From contig NZ_CP054839.1 of assembly GCF_018141105.1 (NCBI RefSeq), positions 5,521,411 to 5,585,410 on the forward strand: DNA of 64,000 bases, read 5' to 3'. Made by a program: the position numbers and the translations under genes. The notes under the pieces are model-generated. The model did not search any database, had not been told where the DNA came from, and saw nothing but the letters and a program-made list of their open reading frames with translations. The stretch's first letter is position 1. Each line of letters opens with the position of its first letter. Below are positions 51,154-59,306 of this stretch, piece by piece. The stretch comes from Saccharopolyspora erythraea. Lineage in GTDB: Bacteria > Actinomycetota > Actinomycetes > Mycobacteriales > Pseudonocardiaceae.

Positions 51154-51164
51154 GCGGTCACCCG

Positions 51165-51368
51165 GTGGGCGCTCACGCCCTGCCGTGGGCGCCCGCACTG
51201 GACGCCGAGCAGCGCAAGCGGTTGTCGTTCACCGATCTCGCGCGGGAGCTGGGCACCGACCGGGTGTGGACCACCGCCGCCCTGCTCGGGCAGCACCCCT
51301 GCGGCGGGAGGACACCGCCGCGCATGCGGATCACGTTCGACGGGAAGTTCCTGCCCTACGAGTGGTGA
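51165..51368 (+). pseudogene. cynS: Internally deleted cyanase (cyanate hydratase) remnant
   Basis: The 67-residue frame reads EQRKRLSFTDLARELG then VWTTAALLGQHP, the N-terminal helical part of cyanase, and jumps to PRMRITFDGKFLPYEW, its C-terminal end. About 80 residues between, with the catalytic Arg, Glu and Ser that form the active site at subunit interfaces, are missing. Full cyanases are about 150 residues, so this is an in-frame deletion remnant that cannot be active. It starts 12 bases after the NmrA gene. Confidence 0.75.
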
Positions 51369-51389
51369 CGCCGGGGTCGCGGGCCGAGG

Positions 51390-52277
51390 TCAGAGCACCT
51401 GACCGCCGGCCTTCGTCGACCTGGCGAGACGGGCGATCTCGGCGGTGACGACGTCGGGTTCGCTGATCGGCACGTAGTGGCCGGACCGCTCGGCGACGAC
51501 GTGGCGTCCGCGCGGGGATCGCGCGGCGCGCTCGGCGTGGGCCGCGTTCGCGGCGGCGCGCAGCCCGGCACCCATGCCGCCTCCGGCGAGTCCTCCGGAG
51601 ATGACGGTGACCGGGATGTCGCCCATCTCGGGCGGGTGGGCGCGGAACCCGGACAGCTCGTCGAGGAACGTGCGCGCCTGGGCCGCCTGGGTCCTGACGA
51701 CCTCGGCGGTGAACCCCTCCCGCCGCAGGTCGTCGCGCGCCTCGACGGGCAGCGCCCGGATCGTCGACCGGTGGAGCAGGCCCAGCAGCCCTGCGCGCGC
51801 CAGCACCAGGTTCGCGCTGATGGCCGTGCGCTCAGCGACGCGGAAAGCACGCCCGAACAGCACGTCCGCGGCCTCGTCGGTGGGATCGACCAGGACCAGT
51901 CCCGCGATCCGCTGCGGACTCGCGGCGGCCGCCGCGCGCGCGATCGGTCCGCCCGCGCTGTCGCCGACGAGCACGAAGGGCCCCGGCCCGAAGTGGTCGA
52001 GCACCGCGCCGAGGTCGTGGGCCATCCGCAGCAGGCTGCGCGATCGGCGGTCCGCGGCACTGCGGCCGAGCCCGCTGCGGTCGTAGACGACCGCCCGCGC
52101 CCACGCGGTCACCGCGGGCTGCACCAGCGCCCAGGTGGACCGGCCTGCCGCGGCCCCGGCCTCGAACACCACCGTCGGCGCGTCCGGCCCGGGTCCGGGC
52201 AGCACCATGGCGTGCAGGCGGCGTCCGTCGCGGGTGGTCACCCACGTGGATCGTCCTTGCGGGTGCGGGCTCGTCAC
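51390..52277 (-). CDS. Alpha/beta hydrolase fold protein
   Basis: The 295-residue protein has the nucleophile elbow VGDSAGGPI, an early VVFEAGAAAGRSTW oxyanion region and a C-terminal RSGHYVPISEPD with the catalytic His. It is a single-domain serine hydrolase of unknown substrate. GTG 52277 overlaps the end of the siderophore-interacting protein gene by 4 bases, so it is in the same iron-regulated operon and might cleave a siderophore ester by inference. Confidence 0.8.
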   Translation of the reverse strand: MTSPHPQGRSTWVTTRDGRRLHAMVLPGPGPDAPTVVFEAGAAAGRSTWALVQPAVTAWARAVVYDRSGLGRSAADRRSRSLLRMAHDLGAVLDHFGPGPFVLVGDSAGGPIARAAAAASPQRIAGLVLVDPTDEAADVLFGRAFRVAERTAISANLVLARAGLLGLLHRSTIRALPVEARDDLRREGFTAEVVRTQAAQARTFLDELSGFRAHPPEMGDIPVTVISGGLAGGGMGAGLRAAANAAHAERAARSPRGRHVVAERSGHYVPISEPDVVTAEIARLARSTKAGGQVL

Positions 52278-53035
52278 GGCGTCTCCCGTCCGGTGCCGCG
52301 CGCGGTACCCATCGCGCGGCCCTCGATCCAGTAGGCCTGGGCGTGCACGTCGGAGCGAGCAACACCGCTGTTGGAGCGCAACAGCCGGCGGACCGCCTTC
52401 ATCGACCCGGACTCACCCGCCGCCCACACCTGCCAGCCCGACCAGTCCCGCCCGGCGAGCGCCCCGGCGAGGGAGTCGTCGCCCTCGCGGGCGGTTCGGC
52501 GCAGCTCCAGCCGGGGGTGCGCGGCCAGAGGCACGAGTTCGTCGTCGCCGTGGTCGTGCTCCAGGACGACATCCACGTCCACTTCGGACGGGAGCGAGGC
52601 CACGATGGCGTTGATCGCGGGCAGCGACGACGGGTCCCCGGCGAGCAGCACTCCCGACCGCTCGCGCAGGAGCCGGAACGGCGTGGACCCCATCGACATC
52701 ACCGCGATGCGGTCCCCCGCCGCCGCGGTGGCAGCCCACTCCGAGGCGGGGCCGCCGGGTTCGTGCAGCACGAAGTCCACGTCCAGCTCGCCCGTGGCCT
52801 CGTCCGCGGCGGCGATGGTGTAGGCGCGCTGGAACTCCCGCCGCCCGCTGTCCGGGTCGGGGAACCAGAACCGCAGCCAGGTCGCCGGCTCCGGCCTCAC
52901 CTGCTGAAACAGCGTGGACGCCAGGAAGCGCACACGACGCACCCTCGGGGCCGGTGCCGACGTCGACACGACCGCGAGCAGGTGTTCCGACGCCCCGAGC
53001 GCCTTCAGGACGACGCCCTGCCAACCGCGCGACAT
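52274..53035 (-). CDS. Siderophore-interacting protein (ferric-siderophore reductase)
   Basis: The 253-residue protein has the FAD-binding RAYTI motif (REFQRAYTIAAAD), the ASEWAATAAAGDRIAVMSMGS block and a C-terminal NADPH part (WQVWAAGESGSMKAVRRLLR) of the SIP family, which reduces ferric siderophores in the cytoplasm using NAD(P)H. A strong iron box lies 102 bases upstream. It is the first gene of an operon with the hydrolase. Confidence 0.88.
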   Translation of the reverse strand: MSRGWQGVVLKALGASEHLLAVVSTSAPAPRVRRVRFLASTLFQQVRPEPATWLRFWFPDPDSGRREFQRAYTIAAADEATGELDVDFVLHEPGGPASEWAATAAAGDRIAVMSMGSTPFRLLRERSGVLLAGDPSSLPAINAIVASLPSEVDVDVVLEHDHGDDELVPLAAHPRLELRRTAREGDDSLAGALAGRDWSGWQVWAAGESGSMKAVRRLLRSNSGVARSDVHAQAYWIEGRAMGTARGTGRETP

Positions 53036-53136
53036 CAGCGCTCGCCCTGGTCAGCGGCGGACCCGATGGCGCTCCACGTCAGAGGGACCGGCACCCTCCG
53101 CGTCCTCTCCCGCGGCAACAACCTCATGCGATCAAC

Positions 53137-53155
53137 TTAGGTTTGGCTAACCTAA
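53137..53155. promoter_or_regulatory. IdeR/DmdR iron box
   Basis: TTAGGTTTGGCTAACCTAA differs from the consensus TTAGGTTAGGCTAACCTAA at one position. It precedes the siderophore-interacting protein gene, so iron repression is expected. Confidence 0.8.
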
Positions 53156-53306
53156 AGGTCAAGTGCCGGGTTCTGCCGCGACGCCAAGTGGACGCCATCG
53201 CCGCCGACCCGAGGACCAGCGTGCGGCGCGAAAATGACCTCTGTGGACAGACGCCGGAACTGGCCCGTCGCTACGCGATGCCCCGCGGCATTTCCCACCG
53301 CACGAA

Positions 53307-53325
53307 GGGAAATCCCGCATTTCCC
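53307..53325 (-). terminator. Hairpin terminator after the deoR gene
   Basis: GGGAAAT and ATTTCCC form a perfect 7-bp stem with a CCCGC loop, beginning five bases downstream of the DeoR stop codon in its direction. Confidence 0.55.
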
Positions 53326-53329
53326 CGCA

Positions 53330-54130
53330 TCAGCAGGCTCCGGGTTGCTCCGCAACACCGTCGGCGCCGACCACGACCACCTCTATCCCGCGCGCCCGGA
53401 ACGGCTTGATGGCGGCGTCGCCGGCCTTGGTGTCGGTCACCAGCGTGCAGCGGTCGGGCAGCGCCGCCCAGGCGTGGAACGGCCGGCGCCCGAGCTTGGC
53501 GGCGTGCACCAGGACGTAGACCCGCTTCGCCCGCTGCGCCATCAGCTCCTTGAGCCGGGTCTGCTGCAGGCTCGCCTCGCAGATGCCGTCCTCGGCGGTG
53601 ACCCCGTCGGCGCCCAGGAAGGCCCGGTCGAAGGTCATCCTGGTCAGCGCCGCCTCGGCGAGCGGACCGACGAAACCCTGGCTGAGGTGCCGAAGCGTGC
53701 CGCCCAGGCACTCGACGTGGACGTTCTCGGCGTTGGCGAGCTCCTGCAGCGCCGTCAGCCCGGTGGTGGCCACGGTCAGGTCCCGCGCGTGGCGCAGTTC
53801 GTGGGCCAGCGCCCCCGTGGTCGAGCCCGAGTCGAGCAGCACCGTCTCCCCCGGGCCGACCTGCGCCGCCGCCCAGGCCGCGATCGCCCGCTTGGCATCG
53901 AACTCCTCGCCGGTGCGCTGGCGCAGGGACGCTTCCGGGTGGGCGGCCATCGCCATCGCGCCGCCGAAGGTCCGGGCGAGCTGCCCCGCCGACTCCAGCG
54001 CCTGGAGGTCGCGGCGGATGGTGGAGGCGGTCACCCCGAACGTCGCCGACAGCTCCTCCACGCTGGCCAGCCCCGACGTCGTGGCCAGCTCGACGATCGC
54101 GTCGCGCCGCGCCTGTGATCCGCGGGTCAT
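53330..54130 (-). CDS. DeoR/GlpR-family transcriptional regulator
   Basis: The 266-residue protein has a DeoR helix-turn-helix (ARRDAIVELATTSGLASVEELSATFGVTASTIRRDLQALESAGQLARTFGG) and a sugar-phosphate-binding ISOCOT-like domain (LLDSGSTTGALAHEL; LGADGVTAEDGICE). GGAGGAGG precedes ATG 54130. It is last in the kinase-PdxA-DeoR operon and is the candidate to bind three TGCGCG-N4-ACGC sites in the divergent region, with a sugar phosphate as effector. Confidence 0.87.
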   Translation of the reverse strand: MTRGSQARRDAIVELATTSGLASVEELSATFGVTASTIRRDLQALESAGQLARTFGGAMAMAAHPEASLRQRTGEEFDAKRAIAAWAAAQVGPGETVLLDSGSTTGALAHELRHARDLTVATTGLTALQELANAENVHVECLGGTLRHLSQGFVGPLAEAALTRMTFDRAFLGADGVTAEDGICEASLQQTRLKELMAQRAKRVYVLVHAAKLGRRPFHAWAALPDRCTLVTDTKAGDAAIKPFRARGIEVVVVGADGVAEQPGAC

Positions 54131-54218
54131 CGTCCTCCTCCGCTCACCGGCAACTCGCCGAAGCAACCCGGAAACCGGCTCGGAACGCGCCCGGCTCCCG
54201 CTCGCACCGCAGGGCCTC

Positions 54219-55223
54219 CTACGCGGCCGGAGCGGATGCCAGCTCCGCCGCCTGGCGCAGGGCCTCGATCATGCTACCGACGTCGACGACGCCCTTGCCC
54301 GCGATGTCGAAGGCCGTGCCGTGGTCGACCGAGGTCCGGATGACCGGCAGCCCGACCGTGATGTTGACCCCGGCCTCGATCCCCAGCACCTTGACCGGGG
54401 CGTGCCCCTGGTCGTGGTACATCGCCACGATCAGGTCGTAATCACCGCGCCCGGCCAGGAAGAACGCCGTGTCGGCGGGCAGCGGGCCGTGGGCGTCGAT
54501 GCCGTCGGCACGCAGGGCGGTGATCGCGGGAACGATCTTCTCCGCCTCCTCGCCGTGGCCGAACAAGCCGTTCTCCCCCGCGTGCGGGTTGATCCCGCAC
54601 ACGCCGATCCTCGGCTCCGCCACGCCGGAGCCGACCATCGCCCGGTGGCCCCGGCGCACGGTGCGCTCCACGAGGCCGGGCTCGATCCTCGCCACGGCGT
54701 CGACCAGTCCGATGTGGGTGGTCACGTGGACCACCTTGACCTTGGGCGTGGACAGCATCATCGACACCTCGTCGGTCCCGGTGAGGTGCGCGAGCAGTTC
54801 GGTGTGGCCGGGGAACAGGTGTCCCGCCGAGTGCAGCGCCTCCTTGTTCAGCGGCGCCGTGCAGATGCCGTGCACCTGCCCGGCGGTCGCGAGCTCGCCG
54901 GCGACCCGGACGTAGTGGTAGGCCGCGTCGCCGGCCACCGCAGAGACCTCGCCCCACGGCAGGTCCGCCGGGAGCAGCCCGAGGTCGACGACGTTGACGC
55001 GGCCCGGCGCGAAGACCGCGTCGGCGACCGACTCCACCGCGACGACCTCCGCGGGCCTCCCGAGGATCTCGGCGGCCTGGCGCAGCCGGGCGGCATCGCC
55101 GACGACGACGGGCCTGCACCGCGCCGCGGTGCCGTCGTCCAGCAGCGCGCCGACGGTGACTTCGGGTCCGACGCCGGCGCCGTCTCCCATGGTGACGGCG
55201 ATGAGGGGAAGAGCGGTGCTCAC
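54219..55223 (-). CDS. pdxA2: PdxA-family dehydrogenase (PdxA2-like)
   Basis: The 334-residue protein has VTMGDGAGVGPEV, CTAPLNKEALHSAGHLFPGHTE, the metal ligands His in THIGLVD and MYHDQGHAPVK, and GVCGINPHAGENG, as in 4-phosphohydroxy-L-threonine dehydrogenases. With a DUF1537 kinase it is more likely PdxA2, which oxidises and decarboxylates four-carbon sugar acid 4-phosphate to DHAP. It starts only 4 bases after the kinase stop. Confidence 0.85.
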   Translation of the reverse strand: MSTALPLIAVTMGDGAGVGPEVTVGALLDDGTAARCRPVVVGDAARLRQAAEILGRPAEVVAVESVADAVFAPGRVNVVDLGLLPADLPWGEVSAVAGDAAYHYVRVAGELATAGQVHGICTAPLNKEALHSAGHLFPGHTELLAHLTGTDEVSMMLSTPKVKVVHVTTHIGLVDAVARIEPGLVERTVRRGHRAMVGSGVAEPRIGVCGINPHAGENGLFGHGEEAEKIVPAITALRADGIDAHGPLPADTAFFLAGRGDYDLIVAMYHDQGHAPVKVLGIEAGVNITVGLPVIRTSVDHGTAFDIAGKGVVDVGSMIEALRQAAELASAPAA

Positions 55224-55227
55224 CTGT

Positions 55228-56613
55228 TCAGCCTTCCGTGGAGCCCGGGACGAGCCCGGGTGCTGTCGTTGGCAGCGAGGTTGTTCGTGGGGATGTCGTT
55301 GCGGGGTCCGTCGTCGGCAGTGATGCCGTTGGCGGCGATGTCCTTGCCGGGTCCGTCGTTGACGGGGATGCAGTTGGCGGGTCTGCCGTTGGCGGGAATG
55401 TCGTTGGCGGGGACGGGAACCGGGGCCGGAGGTGCCGGAGGATCCGCACGAGGCTGTCCGGATCGCCGAAGCTCCCGGGGCGGGTGACCACGGAGCGGGC
55501 GTCGGCGGTGAGGCTGAGCACGGCGCCGTGGTGCACCTGGGCGACCGGTCGCAGCGCGCGGACGTCCAGCGCGTCGAGGACCCCGCGGGCCGTTTCCCCT
55601 CCGGTCAGCACGAGGTCGACGTCCTCGACCGTGGCGACGACCCGCCGCACCGTGTCGGCCAGCCGCCGCACGAGGACGCGGGACAGGGCTGGGTCGACGC
55701 CGCGCGGCGCGTGCAGCCGCAGTGCGGTCGGCTGCTGCCGCACCGCCTCAGCGATGCGCTCGATCTCCGCGGGTGGCGGGTCGGCGTGCGCGAGCCGATC
55801 GACGTGCAGGTCCAGAGACCGCGCACCCGCTTCGACGAGCCGGCGCACCTGGACCGCCGCGCCCGGCTCCGCCGTGCCGACGACCACCAGCAGGGCGCGG
55901 TCATCGCGCGGCGCGAAGTCCGGGCGTCGCGCGGCGTTGCCGTGCCGGAAGGACCTGCCGAGGGCGGCGGCCAGACCGCCGGAGCCGACGAGGGCGACCT
56001 CCGGTGGGGTGGCGGCCACGACGGCGTCCAGATCGCTGTCGGTCTCGGCATCGCAGACCGGAATCCGGCCTGCCGCAAGGGTTTCGGCGATCGCCGTGCG
56101 CGGGTCGCGGCGGACCTCGGCGAGCGAGACCGAACGGCAGGGCACTGGCGCGAGGACCTGGGCGATCGAGTCCGGCGCCGAGCCCGGTTCGGCGCCCCAT
56201 GCCGTCGTTTCGCGCAGAGGCGTACCGTCGACGCGCACCGCTCCGTCGACGACGGTCCGGCCGCCGACGGGGAGCGCCGGCGCGAGAACGGCAGGACCGA
56301 CGGCCGAGAGCGTCGCGGCCACGTTCCCGCGCAGCAGCGAGTCGATCTTGACCAGCACCCGCGGGCCGGTCGGACCGCGCTGCGCGAGCATGCCCGCGAG
56401 CGCGTCCCCGGCGCGGTCCGCGTCCGACTGCCGCGAGTCCAGGTCGACGACGAGTGCACGTGCCTTGCCACTGTTCTGCGCGTTATACGCAGAAAGTACT
56501 GCGCCTGAATCGAGAGCGATGTCGGCGCGCAGTGCGGAGGACATCAGCGCCGCCGCGGTCTCGGCCGCGCCCGAAAGGTCATCCGCAAGGGCGAGAACAG
56601 CAAGATCGCGCAT
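55228..56613 (-). CDS. DUF1537 four-carbon acid sugar kinase with Pro/Thr-rich tail
   Basis: The 461-residue protein has the family start LAVLALADDLSGAAETAAAL, VLVKIDSLLRGN, and LVLTGGETARGVLDALD near the C-terminus, typical of kinases phosphorylating threonate, erythronate or similar C4 acids at O4. The last 63 residues are an unusual Pro/Thr/Ser tail with 15-residue repeats. GGGGAGAGG precedes ATG 56613. It is first in the operon with PdxA2 and DeoR. Confidence 0.85.
   Translation of the reverse strand: MRDLAVLALADDLSGAAETAAALMSSALRADIALDSGAVLSAYNAQNSGKARALVVDLDSRQSDADRAGDALAGMLAQRGPTGPRVLVKIDSLLRGNVAATLSAVGPAVLAPALPVGGRTVVDGAVRVDGTPLRETTAWGAEPGSAPDSIAQVLAPVPCRSVSLAEVRRDPRTAIAETLAAGRIPVCDAETDSDLDAVVAATPPEVALVGSGGLAAALGRSFRHGNAARRPDFAPRDDRALLVVVGTAEPGAAVQVRRLVEAGARSLDLHVDRLAHADPPPAEIERIAEAVRQQPTALRLHAPRGVDPALSRVLVRRLADTVRRVVATVEDVDLVLTGGETARGVLDALDVRALRPVAQVHHGAVLSLTADARSVVTRPGSFGDPDSLVRILRHLRPRFPSPPTTFPPTADPPTASPSTTDPARTSPPTASLPTTDPATTSPRTTSLPTTAPGLVPGSTEG
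55255..55380 (-). repeat. Tandem 45-bp coding repeat in the kinase C-terminal tail
   Basis: Three units encode PPTASPSTTDPARTS, PPTASLPTTDPATTS and a partial PRTTSLPTTAPG. The stretch lies after the last conserved kinase block, so it is a young, low-complexity extension. Length variation between strains is expected. Confidence 0.7.
56474..56494. promoter_or_regulatory. Operator copy A inside the kinase gene
   Basis: TTCTGCG and CGCAGAA form a perfect 7-bp inverted repeat around CGTTATA. The core TGCGCGTTATACGCA matches the two promoter copies. It lies about 125 bases within the kinase gene, as expected for a loop-forming repressor site. Confidence 0.55.
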
Positions 56614-56687
56614 CCTCTCCCCTTCCCGCGCGCACCGGGCGCGTGCCGTCGCCGAGAACGCGGAGCCACCGCATCCCTCGCAGTCTT

Positions 56688-56725
56688 TGCGCGAATCACG
56701 CTACTGGCATTGCGCGAAACACGCA
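56688..56725. promoter_or_regulatory. Operator copies B and C between the kinase and importer
   Basis: TGCGCGAATCACGCT (56688-56702) and TGCGCGAAACACGCA (56711-56725) are 23 bases apart, about two helical turns, in the 185-base divergent region. The probable ligand is the DeoR product of the same operon. Confidence 0.65.
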
Positions 56726-56798
56726 ATCGTGCAAGGGTGCTCCACGCAACACCGACCGCCCGCAGGCCGGGCCGGTGTGCCAGACGGAAAGGTCGACG

Positions 56799-58367
56799 AT
56801 GACCCAGTCGAGATCCCCGGCGCTGTCCCGGCGCAGCGCGTTGCGGCTCGGTGCCGGACTCTGCGCGTTCGGACCGCTCGCCGCCTGCGCGGGACCGACC
56901 GGGAGCCCGGGACCCGACACCATGACCCTGGCCCTGAACCGCTCCCTGGTCTCGCTGGACAACAAGCTCAACCAGTTCGAGGCGGCGGTCACCGTGCAGC
57001 GCGCCGTGCGGCAGGCGCTGGTGCGCATCGGCCCCGACCTGACCCCGCAACCGGTGCTGGCGGAGCGGTTCGAGCTCACCGAGCCGACCGCGTGGACGGT
57101 GCGCCTGCGCGCGGGAGTGCGGTACTCCGACGGCAGCCCGGTGACGCCGCAGGACGTCGCGAAGGCGCTGGAGATGTACCAGGGCGTCAACGGCTCGTTC
57201 CTGGCGGCGTTCTTCCCCGAGTGGCCGACGGTCGTCGCCCTCGACGACCGGACCTTCCAGCTGCGGTCGCGCAGGCCGCTGCCCGCGCTGGACTACCTGA
57301 TGGCCAACATCCTCATCACCCCGTCCGCCGCCAACCGGCCCGAGGAGCTGCAGTCCGGGATCGGGTCCGGCCCCTACGTGGTCACCGCCTCCAACCGCGG
57401 GACCGGCGACTACTCGCTGACCGCGAACCCCCGCTACTGGGGCCCGCCGCCGCGGGTCCGCAACGTCGAGGTCCGGTTCGTCCCCGAGGAGTCCAGCCGG
57501 GTGGTCTCGCTGCGCAGCGGCGAGGTGGACGTGATCGACACGATCTCGCCGGACTCGGCCGAGCAGCTGACGGGACTGCCCGAGGTCGGGCTCGACACCG
57601 TGCCCGGCACCCGGATCAACCAGCTCTTCTACAACTTCCGCAAACCGCAGGGCCATCCGCTGTCGGACCCCCGCGTCCGCGAGGCGCTGACCTTCGCGAT
57701 CGACGGCCGAACCCTGGTGGAGGACGTGCTCGTCGGATCGGTGGAGCAGGCGGGCGGTGTCGTGCCCGCGACGCTGTCCGGCGCGGTGCGCACCGGCGAC
57801 TACACCTTCGACCCGCGGCGTGCGCGGCAGCTGCTCGACGCGGCGGGAGTCCGCGCGGGCGACCTGCGGCTCAAGATCATCTGGGAGTCCGGCGAGTTCC
57901 CCGCGGACACCACCGTGATGGAAGCGGTGCTGCAGATGCTCGGCCGCGTCGGCGTGCCGGTGACGCTCCAGCAGTTCGAGCCCGGCGGCGACATCTCGCA
58001 GTGGCGGCAGGGCCGTGCGGGCGACTGGGACGTCCTCGGCAACGGGTTCACCAGCCCCACCGGCCTGGCGATGATCACGTTGCAGGGCATGTACGGCGGG
58101 ACCCCGGAGAAGGAGAAGACCCGCGACACCTACCAGGGCTACGTCGTCCCCGAGGTCGCCGACCTGCTGGACCGGGCCAACGCCGAGATCGACGCCACCG
58201 CCCGCCAGGAGCTGGTCGCCCGCGCCCAGCACGCGGTGTGGAACACCTGGCCCTGCCTGTGGGCGTTCGTCCCGCGCGCGGTGCTGGCCCGCCGCAGGCG
58301 GGTGAAGGACCTGGCGTTGGAGCCCACCAACTCCTACGAACTCGCATCGACCCGGCTGGAGAGGTGA
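56799..58367 (+). CDS. ABC transporter substrate-binding lipoprotein (Dpp/Opp type)
   Basis: The 522-residue precursor has a twin-arginine-type signal (SRRSALRLGAGLCAFGPLAACAG) with lipobox LAAC, and the SBP_bac_5 fold (TPQDVAKALEMY; NPRYWGPPPRVRNVEVRFV; RVREALTFAIDGRTLVEDVL). The family binds oligopeptides, but also sugars and sugar acids. ATG 56799 follows GGAAAGG. It is the first of five importer genes divergent from the sugar acid operon, so the substrate may be a sugar acid. Confidence 0.88.
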   Translation: MTQSRSPALSRRSALRLGAGLCAFGPLAACAGPTGSPGPDTMTLALNRSLVSLDNKLNQFEAAVTVQRAVRQALVRIGPDLTPQPVLAERFELTEPTAWTVRLRAGVRYSDGSPVTPQDVAKALEMYQGVNGSFLAAFFPEWPTVVALDDRTFQLRSRRPLPALDYLMANILITPSAANRPEELQSGIGSGPYVVTASNRGTGDYSLTANPRYWGPPPRVRNVEVRFVPEESSRVVSLRSGEVDVIDTISPDSAEQLTGLPEVGLDTVPGTRINQLFYNFRKPQGHPLSDPRVREALTFAIDGRTLVEDVLVGSVEQAGGVVPATLSGAVRTGDYTFDPRRARQLLDAAGVRAGDLRLKIIWESGEFPADTTVMEAVLQMLGRVGVPVTLQQFEPGGDISQWRQGRAGDWDVLGNGFTSPTGLAMITLQGMYGGTPEKEKTRDTYQGYVVPEVADLLDRANAEIDATARQELVARAQHAVWNTWPCLWAFVPRAVLARRRRVKDLALEPTNSYELASTRLER

Positions 58368-58370
58368 GCC

Positions 58371-59306
58371 GTGGTCCGCTACCTCCTGCGCAGGCTCGGG
58401 CTGAGCGCCCTGACCGTCTTCCTCACCGTCTCCACGGTGTTCGTGCTGATCCGGATGGCCCCGGGTGATCCGGCGACCTCCTACGCCGGACCGCTGGCCA
58501 CGACCGAGGAGCTCGCGCGCGTCCGCGCGCAGCTCGGCCTGGACGCGCCGCTGACCACCCAGTACGCCGTGTTCCTGCGCGGCCTGGTCACCGGCGACCT
58601 CGGCACCTCCTACTCGTTCCAGGCCCCCGCGTTCGACGTCGTGGCCGAGCGGGTGCCCTACACCGTCACCCTCGCCGTCGCCTCGATCGTGATCACCGCG
58701 TTGCTGGCCGTCCCGCTCGGCGTCTGGATGGCGCGGCGTGCCGACACCCGCAGGGAGACCGGCGCGAACGTGCTCACCATCGCCGGGCAGTCGATGCCGG
58801 AGTTCTGGAGCGGCGTCATGCTGCTCACCGCCTTCGCCGTGGTCGTCCCGGTGCTGCCCGCGTCCGGGTTCGCGACCTGGGCCGGTCTCGTCCTGCCCGC
58901 CACCACCGTGGCGCTGTTGCAGATCGCCCTGATCTCGCGCCTGGTGCGGCGGGAGATGGGGGCCAACCTCGCGGCGCCCTACCTGACGATCGCGCGCTCG
59001 CGGGGCCTCCCCGAAACCGTGCTCACCTGGCGCTACGCGCTGCGCAACTCGTCGATCCCGGTGCTCACGGCGCTGGGGACCCGCTTCGCCGCGATGCTCA
59101 ACGGCGTGGTCGTGGTCGAGGTGGTCTTCGCCTGGCCCGGCGTCGGTTCGCTGGTGGTGCGAGCGCTGGAGACCAGGGACTACCCGCTGATCCAGGCCAC
59201 CGTCCTGGTCACGGCCGCGCTGGCGGTGGGCGTGCAGCTCCTCATCGATCTGGCCTACCCGCTGCTGGATCCGCGGGTGCGGCTCGGGAAGGCGGTCGCC
59301 CGATGA
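58371..59306 (+). CDS. ABC permease, DppB type
   Basis: The 311-residue protein has about six helices, an N-terminal LLRRLGLSALTVFLTVSTVFVLIRMAPGDP and the EAA-like loop ARSRGLPETVLTWRYALRNSSIP. GTG 58371 begins three bases after the binding-protein stop. It forms the channel with the next gene product. Confidence 0.88.
   Translation: MVRYLLRRLGLSALTVFLTVSTVFVLIRMAPGDPATSYAGPLATTEELARVRAQLGLDAPLTTQYAVFLRGLVTGDLGTSYSFQAPAFDVVAERVPYTVTLAVASIVITALLAVPLGVWMARRADTRRETGANVLTIAGQSMPEFWSGVMLLTAFAVVVPVLPASGFATWAGLVLPATTVALLQIALISRLVRREMGANLAAPYLTIARSRGLPETVLTWRYALRNSSIPVLTALGTRFAAMLNGVVVVEVVFAWPGVGSLVVRALETRDYPLIQATVLVTAALAVGVQLLIDLAYPLLDPRVRLGKAVAR

Noticed and set aside
55238-58468. 1076-residue plus-strand open frame over the kinase and importer
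   Set aside because: It crosses two real genes in another frame and has low-complexity Arg/Ser composition; the GC-rich third positions explain the lack of stops.
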